NCBI RefSeq assembly: GCF_964340395.1
Contig: NC_135555.1
Location: forward strand, 8,378,931-8,442,930
DNA: 64,000 bases
Direction of reading: 5' to 3'
DNA from: Glandiceps talaboti
Lineage: Eukaryota; Hemichordata; Enteropneusta; Spengelidae
Below the pieces are notes generated by a model. The model did no database searches. It was not told where the DNA came from and was given only the letters and a program-made list of their open reading frames with translations. A program made the translations under genes and the position numbers. Shown here piece by piece: positions 24,001-35,910 of this stretch (position 1 is its first letter; the number at the start of each line of letters is the position of its first letter).

Positions 24001-27000
24001 ATTGACATCTAATAATAGCTAGGACAATGGTCCTAGTAGTAAAAGTCATAACATTTACACATATTGTACTTTCATTCACCCTTCACATCTACTAGTATTA
24101 ATATCACTGTGTACATTAGTGGTGTGACACTTTTAACATGTACAACTTTCCTACATCCTGTGTTACAGTCAGGGTATCCTGGCTGCCGGTGATAAAGTAC
24201 ACGTAAGATGTAAGTGTGGTGCATTGACCAGGTGATACTCTTGTTATCAAATGTCAGTTATAAATAGAATTGTAGTCAGAGAGTCTGAGACACCACTTAT
24301 TTCAAGACCCACATTCCTGATTCTTTGTTCAAACTCCAGTATGGTGTTTACTGTGTAGTTATTTGATCAAGGACCTTTAAGAACACTTCAATAATCACTG
24401 CATTCAGTTTGTGCTGTGTTTAAAATAGATCAGTGCAAATTTGTCACTGAAGTAGGAGTGTAAGCTAAGGCTGTGTATTTACATAGCTGACATAGAGCCC
24501 CAGGAACGGAGAAGGGGAAATATACACAGATTATATAGGGCCACAGGATCTGAACAGAGAGGGGGATATATACATGGATTATATAGGGCCACAGGATCTG
24601 AACAGAGAGGGGGATATATACATGGATTGATACATATTACCAATTTCAAACTTATTGAGTGGAAGTAGTATATAAGTAAAAAATGTAAGTGAGGGTTGCT
24701 TATTTGGAGTCTTTTAAAATGTTTTTTTAAAAAAGAAGTAAATTAGATTAGTAAACCCTAGAATGCACATTACAGCTCATAGAACCCCAGGAAGAGATGG
24801 GGGTGGGGGTGGGGTTGTCTGTTGTGAAAATTTATACATACATTTAAACCCAATGTAGGTAAACTTCACATTTGTAAAACACTACATGAACTCATTGAAA
24901 TTTTACTTATTGCCTTGATTAAAAGCAAGTCACATATTGATATCAGAAGGACGGTCAGGATAATGGTATGTTCCACAATCTCAGCATGCCTGGTTGTTAC
25001 CATGGTTTATGTCCCATAATCTGTAGTTCAATCCCGAGGGGTTCAATCATCTATTTTTCAGACATATATTTGTCATGCATGTACAAATCTTTCTCTGTAC
25101 AAGTCTTGTCAGAACCTGTAAATAAAACAGTTTTCCCAATCGTGAAAATAAATGTAAAAAGTTCTAATATAAATAAGAACTATGATGACGTTACTATAGC
25201 TATATCTACCACTATAGTTACTATTAATTTCATATAAGATGAACTTCATTTATATTATTTGTAATGTCTTAACAATTCCATGACATAATCTTTATCTAAT
25301 ACCCATAACAAACATCTTGATCTAATGCTTTATCCTTTATCCTTCTGTAGACACACAGTGGGTCAGTGTGGAGAGTAACGTGGGCACATCCAGAGTTTGG
25401 TCAAGTTTTAGCCACATGTTCCTTTGATAGGACAGCTGCAATATGGGAGGAAGTAGGTAAGTATCCGGACATCCAGAATTCATCAGAGTTTGGTCAAGCT
25501 TTAGCTATGTTAGCTGAATATGGCAGTAGTTATAAGGAAGAGAAATATACATAAATGGACTTCGAGTTGTAACCACATCTGATATAAAAGACAGCTTGAA
25601 TATGGCAGGAAGTAGGATGATGTATGTAATTCTATTTTGGTTGTAACTACCCTACTGTGAATCAACTTGTCCCATTCTCTAGACTACAGTAGGATTGTAC
25701 ACTTTGTACAAACATTGATGAACGAGAGATGATGTGTATAATTCTGTTGTTCATATTTTGCTACAGTTGGTGATGCACATTCCAACCAAAGAGGACAGAG
25801 TCACTGGGTAAGTGTACATTCACATTTCATAGTATAATTTCATTTCATGATGGACTTTTAAACAAAACACTATTTTATATACAATTGATTATAAAAAAAA
25901 TGTTACACTTCATGGTCATCATCCTCATTGGAAGATTTTTTGGCTCTAGATGGCTCTTGTAAATATTCAAACTGTTGAATAGCAAGGTGTTGGGAATCTC
26001 ATTGATTTGTATAAATATATAGTAACTGATATGGTTGCTGTGTATATTTGTCTGCCATGTGTAGACAACAACAAGGTGTTTGCCTGCAGATGGTGACAAA
26101 TGTATGTCAGAGTTTGGTTACTTAGAGTTCTTTAGCCCACTCCCACCTCACTCCAAATGAGCTATTACAGTTGGGTCCATCCGTCAATCTATGCACAGCC
26201 ACATTTCTGGCATGCATTGATTTCATTCAAACCTGACACAAAGATGACATTCTGTAGGGGTCATATGCATGTGACCTTTTTTCATGACATTAGCAATGTC
26301 ATACATTCAACATTGGTCACACAGAAATGTGTCTTTTGCTAAGGCTTGTTATACTTAACATATGTATATGTGTAGATATAAGAGCCTTGCCAACTTTGTA
26401 CCCCTAAATGAATGAAAATTATGCATACATGACACATATACATGTACCTCATGCTATCATTTAGGTCAACATCTAGCTTAGAATGAGATGTTTACTTTTA
26501 GCAACATGTGAAAGACAGCTTGCCAAAGATGATATTACCAGAATACTTTTTCAAAGTCAAATTGTTCTGTTACGTTTGTATGGTAGCCAGTATTATATAT
26601 TTGTTGAATTCTGTGTCTACAGGTAAAACGTTCCACTTTGGTAGACAGTAGGACATCTGTCACAGATGTAAAGTTTGCACCTAAACATCTTGGGTTGTTA
26701 CTCGGTACATGTTCAGCTGATGGTGTGATACGAATGTATGAAGCTCCTGATGTAATGAATCTAAGTCAGTGGTCTCTACAGGTAGGTTATACCCCATCCC
26801 CTCCACCCCTCAACCCAAATCCCCACTCCTCTGATCCCATCCAGTGATATAATTATTCTAAGTAAGTACTCTCTATAGGGAGGTTTTATCCCATCCCCTC
26901 AACCCATATCCCACCCAACCAATCCCATCCCATCCCCTGATGTAATGAATCTAAGTCAGTGATCTCTACAGGTAGGGTATACCCCATCCCCTCCACCCCT

Positions 27001-30000
27001 CAACCCATATGTCCACCCTCCCATCCCATTCCTTGATGTAATGAATCTAACTTCTAAGTAAGTAGTCTCTACAGGTAGGTTATATCCCATCCTTTCCACG
27101 CAGCAACTCATATCCCCACCCATCCCATCTCCTGATGTAAGTCAGTGGTCTTTACAGGTTTGTTATACCCACACTGCCACCGTAACACCCCATCCCATCC
27201 CATACCCTGATGTAATGAGTCAGCAGCAAACGCAGCAACTCATATCCCAACCCATCCCATCTCCTGATGTAAGTCAGTGGTCTCTACAGATAGGCTATAC
27301 ACCCACCCACTCCTGATGTAATGAACCCAAGTTGTTAGTGTTACAGGTAGATTACTACCCCCCCCCCCCCCCCCCCCCCCCCGCATCATATTTCATTCCC
27401 TGATATAATGAATCTAAGTTATGGTCTCTACAGGTAGATTTGCTCCTCCTCCCCCCCCCCCCCCCCCCCCATCATATGTCATTCCCAAAATGTAACAAAC
27501 CCAAGTCAATAGTCTAACAGGTAGATCCCCCCTCCCAATCGTAGCTCATTCCAGTCATGTTACATGAGTAATTGTTCCTGTTGACCATTCCAAATAGTAT
27601 ATCAGCCTATATTATCATCTATGCAATAAATGAAGACCAGGACTTTGAGCATAAATTATTCAAATTATTCTGTATTTTCTTTTTTACGCAGCATGAAATT
27701 TCCTGTAAAATGAACTGTAGTTGTATATCATGGAATACATCTAGGTAAGCTGAAATATTTGTAATCTGTCACACATTGAATTTGAGCTTTCACTTCTCAT
27801 GTTTGATTGACCTTTCACCCCATACAATTAACTTTAACCCTGTGATTCTACCTAATATTAAATATGACCTTTCACCCATTTGACTTTACATTAGACCTCC
27901 TTGTTTGACCTTTCATTGATATTTTCATGTTACACTCCATATATTTGGTGTAATCATCACAACTTACATATTGCATCTCACTCTCCGTAGTTGATCTAAT
28001 CTTGACCTTTCAACTCTTAGAGTTGACCTTTAACCCTTGTATACCCCTCACTCCATATTTCTTGCTTTTTGTAGAGTTCATCCTCCAATGATTGCAGTAG
28101 GAAGTGATGACCCCAGTCCTACTGGTGGTGGTAAAGTTCAAATCCATGAATACAGTGAAAATAATAGGTAGGTTCAGAGTTCAAATCCATGAATACAGTG
28201 GGACTAATAGGTAAGTTCAGAGTTCAGAGTTCAGAGCTCAAAGTTCATATCCATGAATGCAATGATGCTAATATTAAGTTAAAATTTCAAATGCCAAGAA
28301 AAACGTTGAAGGTTTTATTAGAGGTTCGTGCAATATATCAATTACAAATAATATCTAAATATAAAACATTAGAACAAAGAATATATATGAATTGTCATGG
28401 ATATTTTGAAATTGCATTTTCACAAGAATATATTTTGATGTGAAAAAAGTTATTTCTTGATCTGAGTGTATTATGTTGAAGTCTTCAATCCCTCTTGTGG
28501 TGACTGTATTAAGTGTTTAGAATCTTTTTTTATCTGTAAATAATCTATGAAATTCACACAGCTGACATTCAATCCATCATGCAATACTTTATAAGTAGAC
28601 ATCAAGATGTACTTGGAAATCCACCTGAATGTTTTCTTTACACATATGCTAAACCTTTCCTTCTCCCAGCTAGTTGTGTGTATTATTAGTTATATCAAAT
28701 TTGATATACAGAGAAAGTATACAGTTCTATTCAGATGATATAGAGATACAGAGAAAGTATATAGTTCTATTCAGATGATATAGAGATACAGAGAAAGTAT
28801 ATAGTTCTATTCAGATGATATAGAGATACATAGAAAGTATATAGTTCTTTTCAGATGATATAGAGATACAGAGAAAGTATATAGTTCTATTCAGATGATA
28901 TAGAGATACAGAGAAAGTATATAGTTCTATTCAGATGATATAGAGATACAGAGAAAGTATATAGTTCTATTCAGATGATACGGAGATACATAGAAAGTAT
29001 ATAGTTCTATTCAGATGATATAGAGATACATAGAAAGTATATAGTTCTATTCAGATGATATATAGATACAGAGAAAGTATACAGTTCTATTCAGATGATA
29101 TAGAGATACATAGAAAGTACATAGTTCTATTCAGATGATATATAGATACAGAGAAAGTATACAGTTCTATTCAGATGATACGGAGATACAGAGAAAGTAT
29201 ATAGTTCTATTCAGATGATACGGAGATACAGAGAAAGTATATAGTTCTATTCAGATGATATAGAGATACAGAGAAAGTATATAGTTCTATTCAGATGATA
29301 TGGAGATACAGAGAAAGTACATAGTTCTATTCAGATAGTATTGTAGAATATTATTATATCCCTGTTGACAGCAAAATTTACTTTGAAACAGTAAATTAGA
29401 AATGAATGTATTGTTTCAATCCATCTGCTATGGAGTTTGATCACTCAGTGATTTAAATATTCAGTTTTATATCTCACTTCAAATCTGGTGGAATAATATG
29501 TTTGTAAATTGATGGGCCTTGATACCTTGTTCATGAACAATACATTCTCTATATATCCCCTATGTTATAGTCTTCTGGAAATATTGTAAATTTTGTTAAC
29601 ATAACAAAATAACTTTAATCACTGCTATATAAATTTAAAATATTCCCCTATTAGGTTGTAATCTTCCTAAAACTGTGATGAATTCACCAGGTACATTTCA
29701 TGATCATTATGTGGACTATCTGCTTTGTTATGCTCACTCTCAATAAACCTATATTTTTGTTTTATTTTTTCTTAACTTAATTTTTGTTTTGTGTTTTTGT
29801 CTGATCGAACATGATAATGAATTTGTTCACAAAAACCAGGTACATGTAACTGTTACCCTTTCAAAGCTAAGACCCTTTTTTAGGCTATTATTACGCAAAC
29901 TTTGTAAAAATGAAATATTTGTAGATTTAAGTTGCTAAATAGATAGGAAGTGACAGCAACTTTCTTTGAAGACATAACAAAATTCCTCAGTAGGAAAAGT

Positions 30001-33000
30001 GGATTCAAAACACATATGAGTGAAGTCATTGGTATTTTGATCACCCAAATGACCTTTGGTGATATGTACCCTGGATCAGTATCAAATTCTAATTTTACAT
30101 ATTATACATTACATAATACAAAGAGATGAACTATGATATTTAGCTTCATTTGACATGAAATGCAGCCTACATTTCAAATTGTAATGTGATTCTATCATCA
30201 GGTCAAAGGTTAACAAGCAATTCCCAGTGACCTTTGACCTCACTGATATCCTGGCGTGGCTTAGCACTTTTAAAATATCAAGTAGTGTTATTGTATGAAA
30301 GATCTGCTTTCAATAGATTGTGGTTTTTATTCTACTTTCTATTCACCAGAATATCAAAATACGATTTAAACATCCTGCGACAGGAAATGACTGTTAAGTT
30401 TTACATTATAGGACAGCTTTCAAAACATTTTTGAAATTGATCTGTGTAAGTTTGTTGTGACGGAAACTGATTGTGGAGCAGAAAAAGTAACAACAATGGA
30501 AGTCAGAGTGAAAGCAAAATGAGAGATGGAATCTATGTATAGTGTCATATTTATAAATACAAATGTCATACAGCTGAAGACTTTTTTGCAAAGTTTGAAT
30601 TTATAAACTTTCTCTAGCTGTGTACTGATATAGCCTTTACACTAAACATGAGCGGTAGCTTGAAATGGCTGCTATTAGGCAAAAATTTGTTTTTAAATGT
30701 TTCTTTCCGAAACATGACTTCAGAAAATAGGGTAGGTATATTGGGATTTTCACTGAAAATTATTAAAATACCTATAAAAATGTTCCATTTGCAGTTAGTG
30801 TTCTAGTTCAGCTTTAAACTGATTCCCAACAATGTGTTAACCAAAATTAAATGAACATCGAAATGAATTGATGCCACCTAATTCTCTATATTGTTCACAT
30901 AGAGCTGTTTTTGTCATTTATCCATTTGTTTATTTGATTTACGTATCTTATAGAAAACTTACTTTCAAAAGTAAATGAGTTGAAATGGCCTTAATTTGGA
31001 CATCATAATTTCATAACAAAAGAGATACTTTATTTGTTTTGTATGTATGACTTATAGCATATCTCTCTATTCTAGGAAATGGAATAAAGTAGAGACATTG
31101 ATGACAGTGACGGAGGCTGTACATGACGTAGCATTTGCACCAAATCTAGGAAGGTCATATCATCTATTAGCTGTGGCTTCCAAAGATGTCCACATTATAA
31201 TGTTAAAACCTCTCAGGTAAGCTGTACTAAATAAACTGAAAAAAATATTAAAATGTGTGTCAAATGTTGTATGTACAATAACAAACTTTTTATGCGTTTT
31301 TCACTTTGTGCAATTTATAGAATTACTAAACAATTAAAATCAAGAAGAAAATCAGGAGTCACTACAAAATTTTTGAAATAGAAGTCAAAATGTTATCAAA
31401 ATTTAGTCATTTTAGAATCCAATATGGCTGCCAAATACTGTGTTAACTCTGTAGGAAAATAAAAGGTTGCTGAAAACAAGATAGCGGACCTTCAAATATC
31501 ATTTACCGTATTCTATCACAAGGCCCAGAAGCAAGCTTCTAAATGGCAAAGTTTGGAGAGACTTTAAGAAATTCTGATTTTCAGGGAAATTTATCCCAAG
31601 GTTCATTCTACCTTCACATCACGTACACAAAGTGTACTGATCACATATAGAACACACCACATTGTGTAGTTGTCTGTATTTGTGATATTTTGGTTTCTAC
31701 AGGAGAGATCAGAGTGTCATGAGTGTACAGTCAGGAACAACAAGGTTTGAAATAAGACAACCAGCACAGTTTGAACAACATAATTCACAGGTGAGTGAGA
31801 CTGATCAATTAAAGGTCGAACTGTAAAGACAAAAGATTGTGTAGTTTGACCACTAGGAGTGCTGTTTGAAACCAGGCTTTAGTCATACAAAAGGGCAACG
31901 ATAGGGACTAGCTACCTTTGAAAGGTTGTCATTGGCAGTTATTGCAGCTCTAAAATCAGCAATGTTTTCAGCCATTCCAAATATTTCTGTTTATTTTGTT
32001 TCAATCATGTAAAATTTTGAACCCTCTCAGCTGTTCTAGAGACATATTTTGTTGACAGCTTTATGTATTGCTGTGTGAATGTGTGGAGTGCCATATAATG
32101 TAACACTTGTTTCAATAATGGCTCCAAAATGGCTAACCAGAATAGTGTATTACACCTAATATTTAACTTATTACAAAGATTTTCATATGATGTGTGGTAA
32201 AATGTGGTTAAAGGCCGAAAAATATGATTATTATAGGTATGGCGTGTTAATTGGAATATTACTGGTACAATTCTTGCATCGTCTGGTGATGATGGTTGTG
32301 TCAGACTATGGAAAGGTGAGTTTGAACTTTGACCTTTCAAAATACTGTTTCTTATTTCTTTCCCTATGAGAATCGCATAATGCTACCTGCAAGTTTAAGT
32401 ATATTTAAATAAGTTAAAAGTGAGACATTGTAATCCATAAAGTCAAACACACAGTTTCATTGATGCGTGTGTCAATAGGGAACTTGCAATCCAGACTGAG
32501 CATGCTCAGATGCAAAGGACTATGGGATTATATGTGGTTATTGTAATACCTAATCTGGAGCTACCAATAAAATAAACCCCACAATTGTCAAGGTGACTAT
32601 GAATTGATTATTTGTGGTTACAAACAATGTAACAATATTGTTTACAATACTATTTGAATAGTATTTATTATCACATTTCCCATGATGCAACATTCAAAAT
32701 GGCTGGTTTGCAAGTTCCCCTATTGTATAAACTAGGCTTACTACCATTGGTTTCATGTTGTCCGAGAATTACACACAGTGTCATACGTGAGGTATTTACT
32801 CCATTCTTACATATTAGTCATGCACACACACAGCAATGTGTAAACTCCTGTACCCAGTGTTCAGTCAGCACCAGTTTGACAGCCACCTCAAATGTTTGAT
32901 ACGTCGTATGTTATCCCTATACCAAATACAGTATTATTGAAATTAAATTTCTGAAAAAACTACTGAAACAAAATTGAAAATAAGAAAAAAAAGAAAGAAA

Positions 33001-33244
33001 AATTATTGTTGTGTGTTTTTTTTTTACAGCTAACTACTTGGATAACTGGAAGTGTATTGGTGTGTTAAAGGCTGATGGAACACAAGCACCAGTGCATGCT
33101 GGGAGTGGCAAGTCACAGTCAGCCCATGTGATGGGTACAGCAACGTCAATGTCTGCTGCATCTAACTCGCAGCAATCTTCTAGTAATGCAAGGTACTATA
33201 AACTAGGTCCTATTAATCACGCTAATGAAGTGGTCTGGCACTAA
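21098..33244 (+). CDS. SEH1L: nucleoporin SEH1 (SEH1L), WD40 protein, 11 exons, complete
   Basis: Exons: 21098-21208, 22057-22107, 25351-25456, 25767-25807, 26623-26781, 27692-27744, 28075-28167, 31076-31216, 31703-31790, 32237-32315, 33030-33244. All introns are GT-AG and all phases join, giving 378 aa (human about 360). The start [18 protein letters not shown] and blocks such as [47 protein letters not shown] and [12 protein letters not shown] match SEH1 almost exactly. Known role: beta-propeller subunit of the Nup107-160 (Y) nuclear pore complex and of GATOR2, where it pairs with MIOS in TORC1 amino-acid signalling. The C-terminal 50 residues after the last blade are Ser/Ala-rich and diverge, as usual. 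AATAAA runs start at 33266, 22 bp after the stop. Introns 2, 3, 5 and 7 begin with copies of the upstream exon end and/or donor (separate entries). Confidence 0.97.
21655..21765. repeat. (GT)n / (GTAC)n / (TA)n microsatellite in SEH1 intron 1
   Basis: A run of GT dinucleotides passes into GTGC, then GTAC and TATG tetranucleotides. The overlapping Cys-Val/Tyr-Val open frames come from the repeat only. Confidence 0.9.
22107..22720. repeat. tandem array starting at the exon-2 splice donor of SEH1
   Basis: About fifteen units of 37-42 bp built on agtgacttaccattta..atatcattgaatgg(c/a)agta. The first unit is the exon 2/intron 2 junction itself (AAG/GTAAGTGACTTACCATTTA). Many units retain GTAAGTGACTTACC, which is nearly its own reverse complement, so donor-like GGTAAGT words appear on both strands. 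Confidence 0.85.
23791..23819. repeat. poly(C) tract in SEH1 intron 2
   Basis: An almost pure run of about 29 C residues, with direct copies of the flanking text 'gtgttta..tacaagtctacaa/ctctgt(gt)acat' around it (23690-23930). It could form an i-motif on this strand and a G-quadruplex on the other. Confidence 0.9.
24490..24632. repeat. 58-bp direct repeat, two to three copies, SEH1 intron 2
   Basis: The word 'gggccacaggatctgaacagagagggggatatatacatggatt' is present twice exactly, with a diverged third copy upstream (ggccccaggaacggagaaggggaaatatacacagatt). A recent duplication. Confidence 0.85.
25470..25620. repeat. decayed copies of SEH1 exon 3 in intron 3
   Basis: Bases 25470-25515 repeat CAGAGTTTGGTCAAG(C/T)TTTAGC from exon 3, and 25584-25611 repeat GACAGCT..AATATGG(C/G)AGGAAGTAGG, the exon 3 end. 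In the second copy the donor GTAAGT is lost (GGATGA). Confidence 0.8.
26782..27540. repeat. tandem array of SEH1 exon-5 ends with splice donors
   Basis: The exon 5 end and donor (GATGTAATGAATCTAAGTCA..GTCTCTACAG/GTAGGTTATACCCCATCCCC) recurs about eight times, at roughly 26845, 26937, 27033, 27132, 27264, 27309, 27400 and 27487. Units are 75-100 bp with C-rich spacers that have expanded to pure C tracts at 27358-27382 and 27450-27470. Several copies keep CTCTACAG/GTAG or ACAG/GTAGAT. Read-through of the true donor meets a stop at 26845. Confidence 0.9.
28075..28275 (+). repeat. SEH1L: SEH1 exon 7 end present in three tandem copies
   Basis: Exon 7 ends GTTCAAATCCATGAATACAG..AATAATAG/GTAGGTTCAG (28167). 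A second copy follows at once and ends ACTAATAG/GTAAGTTCAG at 28210, with the stronger consensus donor. A third (28235-28278) is decayed at the donor (GCTAATATTAAG). Use of the second donor would add 43 nt and meets a TAG directly after the normal exon end. Confidence 0.88.
28700..29340. repeat. 40-bp satellite-like array in SEH1 intron 7
   Basis: About sixteen highly homogeneous copies of GATATAGAGATACAGAGAAAG followed by TATATAGTTCTATTCAGAT, with exactly 40 bp per unit over most of the array. A few variants (cggagata, tagatac, tacatag) recur in non-adjacent units, which suggests multi-unit duplication. Confidence 0.95.
29345..31075. other. rest of SEH1 intron 7
   Basis: AT-rich intronic sequence. 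The only distinct features are a pair of inverted DR1-type AGGTCAAAGGT words at 30200-30240 and TG-rich tracts. Confidence 0.6.
31340..31617 (+). mobile_element. dispersed 300-bp element in SEH1 intron 8 ('CAATATGG(C)(C/T)GCC' family)
   Basis: Same family as 18232-18530 (inverted) and 35620-35910 (direct). Shared words include ATTTTTGAAATAGAAGTC, AATCCAATATGGCTGCCAAA, GCAAAGTTTGGAGAGA and GATTTTCAGGGAAATTTATCC, ending CATTCTACCTT. Confidence 0.8.
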
Positions 33245-33265
33245 AATTTAGTCAGATTTAGTGAA

Positions 33266-33286
33266 AATAAAATAAAATAAAATCAA
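33266..33286 (+). terminator. SEH1L: SEH1 polyadenylation signal cluster
   Basis: Overlapping AATAAA words (AATAAAATAAAATAAAAT) begin 22 bp after the SEH1 stop codon. This implies a very short 3' UTR. Confidence 0.7.
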
Positions 33287-34325
33287 GTGTACAAAAGTCT
33301 ATACAGACAAAATACCACACTTACAATGCAAAATTGGTCTCATATTTTCTCCCTCTTTATTTGTACTATATTATTTTTTGATTGTTAGTATGAATTCAGA
33401 CAAATGAGTAAGGTCTATGTATGTGTAAAATCTGGCCAAAGTGTATAACCATTTCGACCGAGAGATCTTACTTCATTTCTGCTACCTTCACACAAATGGT
33501 GTTAAGTTACTGTGATATATCTACAACATTTCTTCATGGTGCAAAAAGTAGTTACTGTATCATTTTGGGGTAACCCTGCTATATTCTTCAGGGTTTCACA
33601 CTTTTTATATTGAATATGTAGGAAAGTTAACTAATTAACCAAATTTGTTCTTTCTGGACTCCAAAAACTCCTACTTATTAGACCGAAGTCTGGAGTCCGT
33701 AATGGATAGCAATAATTGCTGAATAATTCAATCTTCATCAGGGATAGTAGTTTCAGGTGTATACAAATAGTTTTATCCAACCTACTGAGTGTATATAACT
33801 AAGTGTGAACGAGTATAAAAGTTTGTAGATGAAAAATCAGTGGCGTTGATAATCAGACTTATCAAATTAATGATTTCTGAGACTATTCAGAAATTATGAG
33901 TTACTGATTATATTATACTTAACTTTACAAAGTATAAAGTTTAAGGTTGGAATATTTCAAAGCTGTTATAGGTTTTGATTTTCTAGCTAAAGAAGAGTAA
34001 GTTATAAACTTAAGAATCCTTCAAGTCAGGGTAGACATAGTGAGGTTGATGGAGTACCCTTATGTGTGTTTAGTGTTTTTTGTCCAAAATGGTATGTAGG
34101 GAATCTAAATCCTACACTAGGCAGTTTGCCAGGAGAATTCCCCAATCAAAATTATGACTGATCTCCAGGAAACTGTAAAGTATATCAAATTTCCTTTTGT
34201 CGCTGGGATCTAAACTTTAATAACAAAATAACTGGTGTTTTACAGAGAAACATGCATCAATCATGTCCTAATTATGTATTGAGTTACAAAATCAAGCATT
34301 TATTCTGTGTACTAGTTACAGTTGG

Positions 34326-34393
34326 CCACTAGATGGCAGTATGAGGAGATGACTGGTAATATTTGGTAGTTAAAGTTGGCCACTAGGTGGCAG
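34326..34393 (+). promoter_or_regulatory. two CTCF-like motifs, same orientation
   Basis: CCACTAGATGGCAG at 34326-34339 and CCACTAGGTGGCAG at 34380-34393, inside a short duplicated segment (gttggccactag.tggcagtat). Both fit the core CTCF consensus CCASYAGRKGGCAG. CTCF is present across bilaterians; binding here is inferred only from motif match. Confidence 0.5.
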
Positions 34394-35619
34394 TATAATC
34401 AGATTATTGGTGTTAGTTGACAAGTCTGTCTATGTTGTCCCCATTATTGTTTGATTGACCAAGTTGATGAACAAGTATGACCTGGTATATTTGATGATTA
34501 CATGTGGAGTAGTATAGTGTGTGTATGAAGTGGCTCACATAGTCACATGACCCGGGTATCCTGTAATACACTGCCAAAACATCGTTTGCTGAAATTAGCT
34601 TTCATCATCAAAACATGTGAGCATTTTCAGGGATGGTAAAAAAAAAAAAAGCTGTTAGTCAATTAATATATTGCTTAAAACATATTTGGTCTTAAGATAC
34701 ATATTATTATGATGTGATATGATAGTAAACACGTACTGGGGCTGTTTTGACTTTGATAAATGGTATATAGAAAATGAATTATGCGTACTGCTTCATATGC
34801 CACAAGTTTGACGTTCTTTATATCAATCAGTATTCTGTTGTATGGCCAGTGTGTTTTTTTATGAAACCCAGTTCAAAAGTGTCAGTACGAAATAACAAGC
34901 TGTACAAGAATTCAAATAGTTTTATTTAGAGCATTACATGACCTAAAACGGTGTCTTTTACTTCCAAAGAATTTGCTACATGGTGAACTTTTCACCTGCT
35001 ACAGTCTTTTCATTGCTTGTATAATTGGAGATATTAAGATGTATTCATGTAATTGAAAGATTGTCATGTGTTACAGACATAGCACAGTCGACCACATGCA
35101 AGCTATATGTTGTTATCATCATATCTATTGCAGCATTTGATCTCAAATCTGCATGTGGTCCATGGCATGTTATTTTCACTTTCTTGTTTTCAACTTTGTC
35201 ATCCGATAATATGTAGCATGATTATTTGCATCGATGTGTCCACTTACTACTGGTATTTGCACTGTAATGCAATCCAAAAATATTATTACATCTATGTATA
35301 CACATTAACATGCACTTGATTCATATGCACAAAATGATGTGAACTCACAGAAATATTTTTCATGAAATGTGATGTTTTGGATGAATATATATGTAGTATT
35401 AACAGAACCCCATGATAAATGAGTGCCAGTTTGGGTACTCAGGGTATTTGCCATCATGCTTGCAACATTTCCTGTTGTAAAATATCTGAGCTCAAGATAT
35501 CAGTTTTCTGACCTCTGCTGGTGCCAGTTAATCTAGAATGTACCTCAGAAATAAACTTTTGCTGTTACTTCCTTCAAGAAACTCCAATATATTGTCAGTT
35601 AAGATCAATCACAACAATT

Positions 35620-35910
35620 TCTGGTCATGATACAAATTTTTGAAATAGAGGCCAAAATTATATCAAAATTTAATATATAAGCTATTTTAGAATCCAATAT
35701 GGCCGCCAAATCCAATATGGCTGCCAAATACTGTGTCAACTCTATAGTAAAATAAAATATTGTCTATTTCCTTGAAAAGAAGATGGAAGACCTCAAATTT
35801 CTTTTATTACAAAAGGATCAGAAGCAAGGTTTCATATGGCAAAGTTTGGAGAGAATTTTAAGAATTTGATTTTCAGGAAAATTTGTCCTCGAGGTGCATT
35901 CTACGTTAAA
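35620..35910 (+). mobile_element. dispersed 300-bp element, third copy
   Basis: Direct copy of the family at 31340-31617, with an internal duplication of AATCCAATATGGC(C/T)GCCAAA at 35690-35730. Ends GGTGCATTCTAC. Confidence 0.8.
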
